A DNA stretch of 64,000 bases from Vagococcus fluvialis bH819 (lineage in GTDB: Bacteria > Bacillota > Bacilli > Lactobacillales > Vagococcaceae). The notes under the pieces were generated by a model that saw only the letters and a list, made by a program, of their open reading frames with translations, was not told the origin of the DNA and searched no databases. This document shows positions 45,926 to 55,255 of the stretch, piece after piece; the first letter of the stretch is position 1, and each line of letters begins with the position of its first letter. The stretch is taken from assembly GCF_900163795.1 (NCBI RefSeq), contig NZ_FWFD01000003.1:288064-352063 (forward strand), written 5' to 3'. Made by a program: the position numbers and the translations under genes.

Positions 45926-46702
45926 TTAATATACGCTCCAGCCATTGTACATGTTAATGATTAAGACCAGTATGATCACCACTTGATAAATCTGATTAAC
46001 TCGTTTATCTGTCACTTTTCCACTTATAAATGAACCTAAAAAACCTCCTATAATTGCAGCAGGAATTACATAATAAAGAATTGTTAAATCATAGCGATTC
46101 AAATCAACAGTAAAAAAGATGGTTGTTACTTTTGATAACTGAGAAAAAAAGATACTGATAATGGAATAAACAGTCGCTTCTTTAATCGGAATATTAAATA
46201 ATAACATTAAAAGAGCCACATTAATTGGTCCTCCACCGATACCTAAAAGACTAGCTAAAAAACCAAGTAACAGCCCTGAGATAATTTTCAAAAAATATGA
46301 ATCAAATGTAAAATTTTGCCATATTTTTTTACTGTAAAGAAAAGAAAATAAAAGTGTTACGACCGTTAAACTGATTTGAATTAACTGAACTTCTCTACCA
46401 GTAGGAAATAAAGCCAATATTTTTTCAAAAACATTATTTCCTAGTAATCCCCCAACCATAGCTCCAACTGAAATTTGTAGTGCAAATGACCAATTAATTT
46501 TTATCCCATTTTTTGTTTGTTTATAAGTTGATACCACCGACATAGTTAAAACAGCTACGCTAGAATAAAAAGAAATCGCAGCAACCGAATGAACATCAAT
46601 CAAATCAAATAGTGGTTTAATCAAAACACCACCACCCATTCCTGAAATGGCTCCTATTGTGTTAGCACACACAATAATTAAAAAATAAATCCAACCAATC
46701 AT
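45926..46702 (-). CDS. TSUP/TauE/SafE-family permease
   Basis: A 258-residue membrane protein with about eight hydrophobic segments. The two half-repeats each carry the family glycine motif: TIGAISGMGGGVLIKPLFDL near the N-terminus and LASLLGIGGGPINVALLMLL in the second half. TSUP proteins move sulfite, sulfonates or organic anions. The start at 46702 (MIGWIYFLIIVCANTI) follows GGAGG by 8 nt; an earlier ATG at 46717 is poorer. It lies 30 bp after the hypothetical anchored protein gene and shares its strand. Confidence 0.9.
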   Translation of the reverse strand: MIGWIYFLIIVCANTIGAISGMGGGVLIKPLFDLIDVHSVAAISFYSSVAVLTMSVVSTYKQTKNGIKINWSFALQISVGAMVGGLLGNNVFEKILALFPTGREVQLIQISLTVVTLLFSFLYSKKIWQNFTFDSYFLKIISGLLLGFLASLLGIGGGPINVALLMLLFNIPIKEATVYSIISIFFSQLSKVTTIFFTVDLNRYDLTILYYVIPAAIIGGFLGSFISGKVTDKRVNQIYQVVIILVLIINMYNGWSVY

Positions 46703-46732
46703 TAACTTAACCTCCAATCAACACTATAACTT

Positions 46733-47359
46733 TTAATCATTTTCGATCTTCATCCACAGAACATAACTATCTTCATTTTTCTTCAGTGCTTCTTTATCTA
46801 ATTTTCCAGATTCCAAATTTGGTCCATAAGCAGCATCTTTTCCATTAGCAAAAGCTGCTAATATAACTGGATTATCTTTCGTCAACCGTACTTTATTCTG
46901 AGTCAAGCCACTTGAAGTCCCTGCTCCGTCTTTCTTCATCTGATAAGAGAAATTCGTGGTTACGCCTTCTTTTTTTACTGCTAGTTTTAACTCCGACTCA
47001 TCATCACTATAATCTATGCCCCAAATGAGATTTCCTTTTATTTCTTTTTTATTACTTGAAATAACAGATATCCCATCCTTCTCAACTAGCTTATCCTTCT
47101 TATAATGTTCCATATAAATAACTAATTTATCGCCTGAAGTATTAAAATTTAATTTTTCTTCCATCGAAAATAACATACCATCGAATTCTGAGTTAACTCG
47201 TATGATACTATTTTTCGGTGCTGAAGTATTGAATTGAAATAATTTTTGATCTAAAAATTGGTTGTTAATAAAAATAAGAAGAGCAATTAAGACCAGTGTT
47301 GAACCTGAACTGATTAAGATTAATCTCATTTTGTCCTTGTTTATTTTTAACTTATTCAT
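46733..47359 (-). CDS. Hypothetical protein with N-terminal membrane anchor
   Basis: A 208-residue protein with a basic N-terminus, one membrane segment (LILISSGSTLVLIALLIFIN) and a hydrophilic, beta-rich extracytoplasmic domain rich in Lys and Ser. There is no Cys lipobox. No motif tells its function, and I do not recognise the family. AAAGGAGGTAAT precedes the ATG. It probably shares a transcript with the TSUP permease (30 bp gap) and perhaps the HAD phosphatase. Confidence 0.75.
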   Translation of the reverse strand: MNKLKINKDKMRLILISSGSTLVLIALLIFINNQFLDQKLFQFNTSAPKNSIIRVNSEFDGMLFSMEEKLNFNTSGDKLVIYMEHYKKDKLVEKDGISVISSNKKEIKGNLIWGIDYSDDESELKLAVKKEGVTTNFSYQMKKDGAGTSSGLTQNKVRLTKDNPVILAAFANGKDAAYGPNLESGKLDKEALKKNEDSYVLWMKIEND

Positions 47360-47419
47360 CTAAATTACCTCCTTTTATTTAATTGTAACTTAATGATAAA
47401 AAATTGGCGAATTTAAACA

Positions 47420-47456
47420 AAAAACCACTTATCTTTTTTACTAGAAAGTGGTTTAA
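47420..47456 (-). terminator. Intrinsic terminator of the HAD/beta-phosphoglucomutase-like gene
   Basis: On the minus strand AAACCACTT - loop - AAGTGGTTT is followed by a short T run, just after the stop of the upstream HAD gene. Confidence 0.75.
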
Positions 47457-47461
47457 TACAT

Positions 47462-48163
47462 CTATTTATTTTTCTTAATAAAATCTCTCACTTCTAATAA
47501 ATCATTAAATTGTTCTGTTGGATGAAATGCTCGTTCTTCATTAACAGGTAGTTTAATCTTAAGTGGAAATTCGCCTTCAATTGGTGGTAAATCTGTAATA
47601 TCGTCTTCAATTAAGAAACATGGAATATTAGCTTTATTAGCCGCTTCAACACCTACAAGAGAGTCTTCTAAAACTAAAGCATCTTCTGGTGCGATATTTA
47701 ATTTCTCACATGCTTTTAGGAAGATTTCAGGATTTGGTTTACCTTTTGTCACTTCATCTCCTGCGACGATTGTATCAAAACAATCTGGCATTTCTTCAAT
47801 TTCCATATAAAATGAGATGATTTCTCGTTTTGATGAAGATGCTACCGCGATTAAATAACCGTTCTCTTTCAGAAATTGTAACAATTCAAGTAATCCTTTT
47901 TTCTTAAAAACTCTACGATCTGTCTTAATGATTTCTAGTTTATTGGCTGTCATAAAATCACGCCAAGTATCTGTAGGTTGCTCACTTCCATACAATTCTT
48001 TTAAAGCCTGACGAAATCCTGCTTCATTACGTCCCGTTAAATGATAATAAACATTTGGATGTAGTTCAAAGTTATATTTTTTTGCTGTTTCGCTGTAGTT
48101 ACGATAAGCAAGGCGGCCTGTATCAAACATCAACCCATCCATATCAAAAATTACTAATTTCAA
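47462..48163 (-). CDS. HAD-superfamily hydrolase, beta-phosphoglucomutase/phosphatase type
   Basis: A 233-residue protein. Motif I is MKLVIFDMDGLMFDTGRLAY (Asp-x-Asp-Gly), motif II is IAVASSSKREIISFYMEI, and motifs III and IV are in GKPNPEIFLKACEKLN and DALVLEDSLVGVEAANKANI. The four-helix cap lies between motifs I and II. This subfamily includes beta-phosphoglucomutase and assorted sugar-phosphate phosphatases; the cap residues do not let me choose. It appears monocistronic. Confidence 0.9.
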   Translation of the reverse strand: MKLVIFDMDGLMFDTGRLAYRNYSETAKKYNFELHPNVYYHLTGRNEAGFRQALKELYGSEQPTDTWRDFMTANKLEIIKTDRRVFKKKGLLELLQFLKENGYLIAVASSSKREIISFYMEIEEMPDCFDTIVAGDEVTKGKPNPEIFLKACEKLNIAPEDALVLEDSLVGVEAANKANIPCFLIEDDITDLPPIEGEFPLKIKLPVNEERAFHPTEQFNDLLEVRDFIKKNK

Positions 48164-48210
48164 TTGCTTCCCTCTTTTTCTTTTTAGTAATAGTATTATA
48201 ACATATCACT

Positions 48211-48894
48211 TTAATACACCAACACTTCCCCAACTTTCATCACATATCCCACCCCATTAGCAAGCTGACTAACCAATTCTTCTGGATTTTGTTCAATGAC
48301 AGGAAACGTATCATAATGCATTGGAACTACTTTTTTTGCTTGAATTTTATTTTGAGCTTTCACTGCGTCTTTGATTCCCATTGTAAAATTATCTCCAATT
48401 GGTAGAAAAGCTAAATCAATATCAAAATCCTCATTCAGTAGTTCTAAATCACTAAAATAGGCCGTGTCCCCCGCGTGATAAATAGTCACACCATCCACCA
48501 CTAATACAAATCCAGCTGGTTCTCCCATATAGATCATCTCTGCACCAGTATCATATCCCGAACTATGTTGGGCAAATACCATTTTCACTCGTCCAAAAGA
48601 AAAATCATGGGAGCCACCTATGTTCATTTCATGAATATTTTTTATACCATGTTTTCGTCCAAAGTGTGCTATTTCAGGAATCGAAATAACTGTTGCTGAA
48701 TTATTTTGAGCGAGTTTGACCATATCACCCACATGATCATTATGCCCATGAGTCACTAAAATATAATCAACTTTAACCTGATCAACCACTAAATCAGTTA
48801 ATGGATTCCCTGTTAAAAATGGATCAATGATTATTTTTTCACCTGTATTTGTTTCGATCATCACCACTGAATGACCATGATAACTTACTTTCAT
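48211..48894 (-). CDS. Metallo-beta-lactamase-fold hydrolase, UPF0173 family
   Basis: A 227-residue protein beginning MKVSYHGHSVVMIETNTGEK. Metal-binding motifs are VTHGHNDHVGDMVKLA (HxHxDH), the later YHAGDTAYFSDLEL (Asp) and KVVPMHYDTFP (His). The family is broadly conserved in Firmicutes but its substrate is unknown. The start at 48894 is preferred because GGAGGT lies 7 nt upstream; an ATG 6 nt earlier would be only 1 nt from it. Confidence 0.92.
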   Translation of the reverse strand: MKVSYHGHSVVMIETNTGEKIIIDPFLTGNPLTDLVVDQVKVDYILVTHGHNDHVGDMVKLAQNNSATVISIPEIAHFGRKHGIKNIHEMNIGGSHDFSFGRVKMVFAQHSSGYDTGAEMIYMGEPAGFVLVVDGVTIYHAGDTAYFSDLELLNEDFDIDLAFLPIGDNFTMGIKDAVKAQNKIQAKKVVPMHYDTFPVIEQNPEELVSQLANGVGYVMKVGEVLVY

Positions 48895-49052
48895 TTTCAT
48901 ACCTCCGCCAATTTATTTACTACTTTCAGTTTACCTTGTTTTAATTAATATCTCAAAAATTATAAAAACTAAACAATTGACAAAGCATAAAAAAAGGATT
49001 AAATTACATGTAACAAATAAAGTTACATTAAAAATTAAGTGGAGGTTTTATT

Positions 49053-49682
49053 ATGAAAATTGGAATTATTGGTGCAACAGGAAAATCAGGAATGGCTATT
49101 TTAAATGAAAGTGTGTCACGTGGACTTGATGTGACTGCGATTGTTAGGAATAAAGAAAAATTAAGCGACAAGACAGTTAATTTTATTGAGAAAGATTTGT
49201 TTAGTTTAACCACTGAGGATTTAAGTTCTTTTGATGTGGTCGTCGATGCGTTTGCTGCTTGGGGAGATAACGTGGCTCAACACAGTACGAGTTTGACTCA
49301 TTTAACTGGTATATTAAAAGATACTACTACTCGTTTGTTCATAGTTGGTGGTGCTGGTAGTTTATATGTGGACATGGACAAAAAAATTCAATTGATGGAT
49401 GGTGCTGAGTTTCCTGATGCTTACAAACCACTTGCTGTTGCGATGGGAAAAGCTTTAGAAAACTTACGTCAAGTTAAAGATGTGAACTGGTTATACATTA
49501 GCCCTGCTGCGATGTTTGATGCAGAAGGTCAAAAAACAGGGCAATATGTTTTAGCTGGAGAAAAATTTAGTACAAATGAAAAAGGTGATAGCTATATTAG
49601 TTACGTAGATTATGCGATTGCTGTAGTTGATTTAATGAGTCAATCTGAGTATAATCAAAAAAGAGTTAGTGTCAGAAACTAA
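49053..49682 (+). CDS. NAD(P)-binding oxidoreductase, YwnB-like
   Basis: A 209-residue Rossmann-fold protein with the dinucleotide-binding start MKIGIIGATGKSGMAILNES (GxxGxxG) and a later FIVGGAGSLYVD. It matches the atypical short-chain dehydrogenase group (NAD(P)H-binding, YwnB/SDR_a5-like). Length is normal. GGAGG lies 8 nt before the ATG. An Rrf2 regulator gene follows 31 bp downstream on the same strand, mirroring the ywnB-ywnA pairing in Bacillus. Substrate is unknown. Confidence 0.88.
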   Translation: MKIGIIGATGKSGMAILNESVSRGLDVTAIVRNKEKLSDKTVNFIEKDLFSLTTEDLSSFDVVVDAFAAWGDNVAQHSTSLTHLTGILKDTTTRLFIVGGAGSLYVDMDKKIQLMDGAEFPDAYKPLAVAMGKALENLRQVKDVNWLYISPAAMFDAEGQKTGQYVLAGEKFSTNEKGDSYISYVDYAIAVVDLMSQSEYNQKRVSVRN

Positions 49683-49713
49683 TAAATGACTATTATTGAA
49701 GGAGGTTAGTAAG

Positions 49714-50136
49714 ATGGCAATGTCCACTAAATTAAGTGTGGCGGTTCATATTTTAAGCTTATTAGAAATTGAAGCTTCTTCAACACCAACTTCAACCGAC
49801 ATCTCAAAAAGTGTGAACACTAATCCAGTGGTCATCAGACGGATTATGAGTCAGTTAAAACAAGCGGGACTTCTTGAAAGTCAGCCAGGAAAGAAAGCCA
49901 ATCGACTCGCAAAAGATGCCCGTGAAATATCTCTATATGATATTTACATGGCAGTTGATGGGGATCAGGATGTCTTTAATATCCATAAAAATACCCACCC
50001 TAATTGTTTAGTCGGAAGTCAAATTCAACGAGTTTTAGATAGTAAATTCGAGATAGCTCGGATTGAGATGGAAAACTCCTTAAGAACAATGCCTTTGTCT
50101 GATGTGATTTGGGATATTGAAAGTGCGAGAGAATAA
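49714..50136 (+). CDS. Rrf2-family transcriptional regulator, YwnA-like
   Basis: A 140-residue winged-helix protein: MAMSTKLSVAVHILSLLEIE, then VNTNPVVIRRIMSQLKQAGL, then LESQPGKKANRLAKDAREIS and the wing. One Cys is visible (NCLVGSQIQ), too few for an Fe-S cluster of the IscR/NsrR three-Cys kind, so it probably is a YwnA-type redox or ligand sensor. The start at 49714 has GAAGGAGG 8 nt upstream. It probably regulates itself and the preceding reductase (inference). Confidence 0.9.
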   Translation: MAMSTKLSVAVHILSLLEIEASSTPTSTDISKSVNTNPVVIRRIMSQLKQAGLLESQPGKKANRLAKDAREISLYDIYMAVDGDQDVFNIHKNTHPNCLVGSQIQRVLDSKFEIARIEMENSLRTMPLSDVIWDIESARE

Positions 50137-50171
50137 CAAAAAAATCCTTACTTACGTAGGGATTTTTTTGT
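50137..50171. terminator. Bidirectional intrinsic terminator
   Basis: AAAAAAATCC-TAC / GTA-GGATTTTTTT forms a short stem directly after the Rrf2 gene and beside the end of a convergent small gene. Confidence 0.8.
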
Positions 50172-50173
50172 TT

Positions 50174-50284
50174 TTATCTAGGAAAAATAAATTTTGAAAT
50201 TAGAATAGCAGTCATATATCCTAGTACTAAAAGAGTGCCTCCCAGTAACATTTTTTTAAAAAGTAATTTTGTTTTGCTAGTCAT
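50174..50284 (-). CDS. Putative 36-residue membrane peptide
   Basis: A short reading frame encodes MTSKTKLLFKKMLLGGTLLV followed by LGYMTAILISKFIFPR: a basic N-terminus and one hydrophobic helix of about 20 residues. AAGGA lies about 10 nt before the ATG, and the shared terminator follows the stop. A typical small hydrophobic protein is plausible, but the frame is short enough to be chance. No function can be suggested. Confidence 0.45.
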   Translation of the reverse strand: MTSKTKLLFKKMLLGGTLLVLGYMTAILISKFIFPR

Positions 50285-50362
50285 TCAAATCAGTCCTTTT
50301 TATTTCATTATACGCTCACTCATAGACTAAAACAACATTTTATGTCATCTAAAAAATAATTA

Positions 50363-50956
50363 TCATTCATAACGATACTCTTCTAGCATCTCAACTACCT
50401 CTATTCTTCCATTAACTAATAGCTCTGGTAATTCACTTTTCTTATTTCCTTGCCAATAAATTCTGGCTTGTGCTATCTTTTTAGAAAATGATCGTCCATC
50501 CTCTTTTGGTAAGAGATTTCCATCTCCTTCAAAAATCAAACCTTGCACTTTCAATTTAACTATTTGTAACACGTGTCGGTTATAAGAATCAAATATAGTT
50601 TTCCATTGCAGTGCCTCTTCATAATTTTTCGTTGCATATAAACAAGACAAGCGGGATGGGTAGCTTGGATACGCTTCTAATCTCACCATCTCAACAATCG
50701 TTTCTCTAACAGCCCTTGTTGTTTGATCCACATAATCTAACACAATTTTAGTATCTTTTTAATTCAAATTAATTTCATCGTTTACATAATTATTATTAAT
50801 AATTTGAATATAATTTTGTTCTTTAGAATTAGATTGTTCTTTTTCAAAAAAGAAACGATACAATTGATTTTTTTGATTTTTATCAAAATTAAAAATTTGA
50901 CCAATATACATCTTTTTCCTTGTAACAATATGATAAACCGTAAATTTTTCTTTCAT
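50363..50956 (-). pseudogene. DUF2441-like gene interrupted by one in-frame stop
   Basis: The first part (50956 down to 50759, 65 residues, MKEKFTVYHIVTRKKMYIGQ) and the second part (50743 down to 50363, containing [40 protein letters not shown] and [20 protein letters not shown]) are in the same frame, separated only by a TAA at 50759-50761 and five further codons. From memory, DUF2441 proteins contain both parts in one chain, starting with Y-H-V-V-T-R-x-K-M and ending near V-E-V-V-E. The second part could restart at a GTG at 50743 but has no good ribosome binding site. I read this as a gene broken by a nonsense mutation. The family's role is unknown. Confidence 0.7.
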
Positions 50957-51013
50957 TATTTAAGAGCTCCTTTATTTGAAAATAAAAGATACTTCAATTT
51001 TACATTTAGTTAA

Positions 51014-54000
51014 ATTTTGGTAGCATTCAAAACAACATAACCCTAAAACTGAAGAAACCATACGAAAATACATCACTTTTTTAGAAATATTCAAAATAGC
51101 ATAGCTCTAAAACTTCATCACTCTTACTAACTTTTTCTTCGTTGTTTTGGAAGCATTCAAAACAGCATAGCTCTAAAACGATGATGTCCCAAATGAAACA
51201 GAAGAAATGGTTTTGGAAGCATTCAAAACAGCATAGCTCTAAAACTTCAAAGCTCTCTGAATCCAAATTCGACTTGTTTTGGAAGCATTCAAAACAGCAT
51301 AGCTCTAAAACACCACTGTTACCATATTGGATATCATTTCTGTTTTGGAAGCATTCAAAACAGCATAGCTCTAAAACAAAATAGGGGGTTGCGAGGTACT
51401 TTTGATTGTTTTGGAAGCATTCAAAACAGCATAGCTCTAAAACATTCAATTCAAAATACAGTGAGATGAGACTGTTTTGGAAGCATTCAAAACAGCATAG
51501 CTCTAAAACCAAGACTTTCGCAATCCTCAAAAGGCAAAAGTTTTGGAAGCATTCAAAACAGCATAGCTCTAAAACGAAGAAAAGCACACCATTATGAAAT
51601 CAAATGTTTTGGAAGCATTCAAAACAGCATAGCTCTAAAACATGCAAAATATATCTAAAGGTTTATCAAGAGTTTTGGAAGCATTCAAAACAGCATAGCT
51701 CTAAAACAAAGAAAACTTTGACTTAAAAATGGGACGTGTTTTGGAAGCATTCAAAACAGCATAGCTCTAAAACTTTAAGAAAGGCTATGAGCTGCTTCCT
51801 AAAGTTTTGGAAGCATTCAAAACAGCATAGCTCTAAAACAGAAGCCTACCAATTACCAAATGGCAAACAGTTTTGGAAGCATTCAAAACAGCATAGCTCT
51901 AAAACAACGTTGTCATGGCTCTTGATTGAGCTGCCGTTTTGGAAGCATTCAAAACAGCATAGCTCTAAAACAAATAATGCTAAATTCTTTATATGGAAAA
52001 TGTTTTGGAAGCATTCAAAACAGCATAGCTCTAAAACATCAGATCAAGAGTACAAAGAACTTAAAAAGTTTTGGAAGCATTCAAAACAGCATAGCTCTAA
52101 AACACCTAATTTTGTGGGTTGGTTTTTTATTTTGTTTTGGAAGCATTCAAAACAGCATAGCTCTAAAACGCTTCAACTAACTTACTTGGTTCAGACATAG
52201 TTTTGGAAGCATTCAAAACAGCATAGCTCTAAAACGGCTTGTGGACATGTTACAACAATTTGGGTGTTTTGGAAGCATTCAAAACAGCATAGCTCTAAAA
52301 CAGAGAAAACTTTGACTTAAAAATGGGACGTGTTTTGGAAGCATTCAAAACAGCATAGCTCTAAAACAATATTAAATGCAGTTTTACAACGTAACGAGTT
52401 TTGGAAGCATTCAAAACAGCATAGCTCTAAAACTAGTATCTTCCACATTAGCTTTTAAATCAAGTTTTGGAAGCATTCAAAACAGCATAGCTCTAAAACA
52501 TGTCTATCGTTTCCGCCGCAGCTATGACGGTTTTGGAAGCATTCAAAACAGCATAGCTCTAAAACTTACCGCTTGACGGTTGTATCGCCGAAAAAGTTTT
52601 GGAAGCATTCAAAACAGCATAGCTCTAAAACTTAACCGAGTTTTTACCGTTCCCGAAGCGAGTTTTGGAAGCATTCAAAACAGCATAGCTCTAAAACATA
52701 AAAGTGTTCAATGGTTCGTCTACGTCGGTTTTGGAAGCATTCAAAACAGCATAGCTCTAAAACAATATTAAACGCAGTTTTACAACGTAACGAGTTTTGG
52801 AAGCATTCAAAACAGCATAGCTCTAAAACAGGTAGACATTACAATATTAGTTCATCTGAGTTTTGGAAGCATTCAAAACAGCATAGCTCTAAAACGTTTA
52901 TTTACGCACGTATTAGAAAAGGACTGTTTTGGAAGCATTCAAAACAGCATAGCTCTAAAACTCAAGCGGTAAGCGTGTCGTCTGTTCTGCTGTTTTGGAA
53001 GCATTCAAAACAGCATAGCTCTAAAACGCTTGATTGGTGGAAAGACCAAGACTACCGGTTTTGGAAGCATTCAAAACAGCATAGCTCTAAAACTATATTC
53101 CGCAAAGTCCGAAGGAAACTTCTGTTTTGGAAGCATTCAAAACAGCATAGCTCTAAAACACAAGAATTGGATGCGAAAGAAACAGAGTAGTTTTGGAAGC
53201 ATTCAAAACAGCATAGCTCTAAAACGGAAACAAAGATCATCATACCACTGTAAACGTTTTGGAAGCATTCAAAACAGCATAGCTCTAAAACAAAGAGGTA
53301 AGTTCATCAAAAGCAACCATTGTTTTGGAAGCATTCAAAACAGCATAGCTCTAAAACATTGGCTCGCTAGATTTTGGTAGCGTTCGAGTTTTGGAAGCAT
53401 TCAAAACAGCATAGCTCTAAAACAATACCTCGAGCTAACTCTTTTACTACGTCGTTTTGGAAGCATTCAAAACAGCATAGCTCTAAAACCTCATAAACTG
53501 AACATTCAAAATATTCGCAGTTTTGGAAGCATTCAAAACAGCATAGCTCTAAAACTCTTGACTAGTAGCATTACTAGTTTTGTATGTTTTGGAAGCATTC
53601 AAAACAGCATAGCTCTAAAACTGCAGCGAACTGACAAAGTAATTTGATAAGGTTTTGGAAGCATTCAAAACAGCATAGCTCTAAAACAGCACGTGCTTGT
53701 TTAGTTGATACGTCAATGTTTTGGAAGCATTCAAAACAGCATAGCTCTAAAACACTTCGTAACGCGTCAACAAAAGGTCCACCGTTTTGGAAGCATTCAA
53801 AACAGCATAGCTCTAAAACTAACTAGTCGTTCCTTCTGCTTTTTCCATAGTTTTGGAAGCATTCAAAACAGCATAGCTCTAAAACTCTCAACTAGCTATA
53901 ATTTTATATGACGTTGTTTTGGAAGCATTCAAAACAGCATAGCTCTAAAACTATGTTTGCCGAGTTAATTCAGTTTTACTCGTTTTGGAAGCATTCAAAA

Positions 54001-54149
54001 CAGCATAGCTCTAAAACTATTGTTTCTTTTTAATCTTTTTATCTATAGTTTTGGAAGCATTCAAAACAGCATAGCTCTAAAACTAAAGTATTCCTTTTAG
54101 CATTTGAGAATCAGTTTTGGAAGCATTCAAAACAGCATAGCTCTAAAAC
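51014..54149 (-). CRISPR. Type II-A CRISPR array (46 canonical and 2 degenerate repeats)
   Basis: Repeats of 36 bp recur exactly every 66 bp from 51144 to 54114, giving 46 copies that look identical and 45 spacers of 30 nt. On the plus strand each starts GTTTTGGAAGCATTCAAAAC and ends AGCATAGCTCTAAAAC; the transcribed (minus) strand is GTTTTAGAGCTATGCTG..., the type II-A form. Two degenerate repeats lie at the far end: 51078-51113 and 51014-51049, each with five differences. The leader is on the csn2 side (right), so spacers on the right are the newest. The many open frames over the array are artefacts of the 66-bp period. Confidence 0.98.
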
Positions 54150-54267
54150 CTCGTAGAAAAATTTTTCCCTCTCGAAATTTCGTAATCGCACTACTCATCC
54201 ATAGCAAGAATCTTGTTTGAATACTTCTTTTAATTATTACTTATTAAATTATCAAAGGGCCCTTGCT
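54150..54267 (-). promoter_or_regulatory. CRISPR leader
   Basis: AT-rich sequence between csn2 and the first repeat. On the transcribed strand the last bases before the repeat are CTACGAG, matching the CTRCGAG leader-anchoring end known for one group of type II-A arrays and required for Cas1-Cas2 integration. GAAAAATTTTTC and CGAAATTTCG palindromes lie next to it. The array promoter should also be here; TTGATA (minus strand, near 54256) is a candidate -35, but no convincing -10 stands out. Confidence 0.8.
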
Positions 54268-54933
54268 TTATTCAAATTGAACAAAAAAATCCTCATCGAT
54301 CACATACTGAGAAACTACTTTTCTCTTTCTAGGTTCAATAAATAAAACATCAATTTGCAATAAAGATATATACTCAATTAGTTCTTCTAATTCTCTATCT
54401 GTAAAGTAAGAGGAAGCATTAACTAAAATTAATAACTTTTTTTTCGATAAATATTTAAACATTTGAACAATTTCAATTACTCTTTCAAATATTGAATCAC
54501 TTTTAGTCTCTATTCTTATGCCTAAAACTTTAAATAATTCTTGAAAAGTTATTTCTTCGTCTTCTTCTAAATCAATCTCATGATCTAATAACTCATAATT
54601 CATTATATCATTTATTTCTGAAGTTAATTGGTTTATCTTAGACTTAATTTCTGGTTTTTCATTTAACTGATCTTCAAGATCTGCATAAATTAACTTCAGT
54701 ACACTGGCAATATTAACATCAAACCCCATTATATCAGTTACTATCATTATCTCTGATTCCTTTAATGATTGACAAGTAGAACTGAATATTTTAAACATCC
54801 CTTCCTCTGAATATTGATAGACTTGTTTGACACAATTAGAAAACGCTTGAGGTTCTTCCAATACTAAAAATGTTGCCTTATCAATAGTTAGGGACTCTTC
54901 CAACAATGAAAAATTAATCTTCAGAATAATCAT
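54268..54933 (-). CDS. csn2: Type II-A CRISPR-associated protein Csn2
   Basis: About 221 residues. [60 protein letters not shown] and [16 protein letters not shown] follow S. pyogenes Csn2 closely along the whole length. Csn2 forms a toroidal tetramer that slides on DNA ends and is needed for spacer acquisition with Cas1, Cas2 and Cas9. The start is uncertain: ATG 54933 directly abuts GGGAG, whereas a CTG codon 9 nt later has correct spacing and matches the start of the S. pyogenes protein. It overlaps the end of cas2 by about 20 bp. Confidence 0.94.
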   Translation of the reverse strand: MIILKINFSLLEESLTIDKATFLVLEEPQAFSNCVKQVYQYSEEGMFKIFSSTCQSLKESEIMIVTDIMGFDVNIASVLKLIYADLEDQLNEKPEIKSKINQLTSEINDIMNYELLDHEIDLEEDEEITFQELFKVLGIRIETKSDSIFERVIEIVQMFKYLSKKKLLILVNASSYFTDRELEELIEYISLLQIDVLFIEPRKRKVVSQYVIDEDFFVQFE

Positions 54934-55255
54934 CTCCCAAAAAAATAACTCTATTATCTGTATTAGCAATAGCTAAGTCTTTTTCACCATGTAAATAAAC
55001 CATTTTGGAAAATTGTTTCTCAGTTACATTTAAGATCGTTACTAATCCTTTTTGAGGATTATTTTTTTGTAATCTAGCTAACATTGCCTTGCTCGCCGTT
55101 CCATTTAATAAAATTTTACTATATACCGAATATTGATGCATTATAAAGCCTTCATTCAATAAAAATTTTCTGAATTTACGATAAGCTTTTCTTTCATCAG
55201 CCAATTCAGTTGGTAAATCAAACATTACTAACATTCTCATATATCGATAACTCAT
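54914..55255 (-). CDS. cas2: CRISPR-associated endonuclease Cas2
   Basis: A 113-residue protein beginning [20 protein letters not shown], with the conserved Asp in MFDLP, and [20 protein letters not shown], then [10 protein letters not shown]. This is the normal length and motif set of type II-A Cas2. It forms the Cas1-Cas2 integrase. Its start overlaps the cas1 stop by 4 bp (ATGA), so translation is coupled. Confidence 0.96.
   Translation of the reverse strand: MSYRYMRMLVMFDLPTELADERKAYRKFRKFLLNEGFIMHQYSVYSKILLNGTASKAMLARLQKNNPQKGLVTILNVTEKQFSKMVYLHGEKDLAIANTDNRVIFLGDDYSED

Noticed and set aside
51081..53911. Long open frames on both strands encoding repeated FWKHSKQHSSKT- or VLELCCFECFQN-type peptides
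   Set aside because: They are translations of the CRISPR repeat, whose 66-bp period keeps the frame open; no start sites or codon bias support them.
51144..54149. Self-targeting spacer against a gene in this window
   Set aside because: I noticed no convincing match between spacers and other sequence here, but reading by eye cannot exclude one; an alignment search would be needed.
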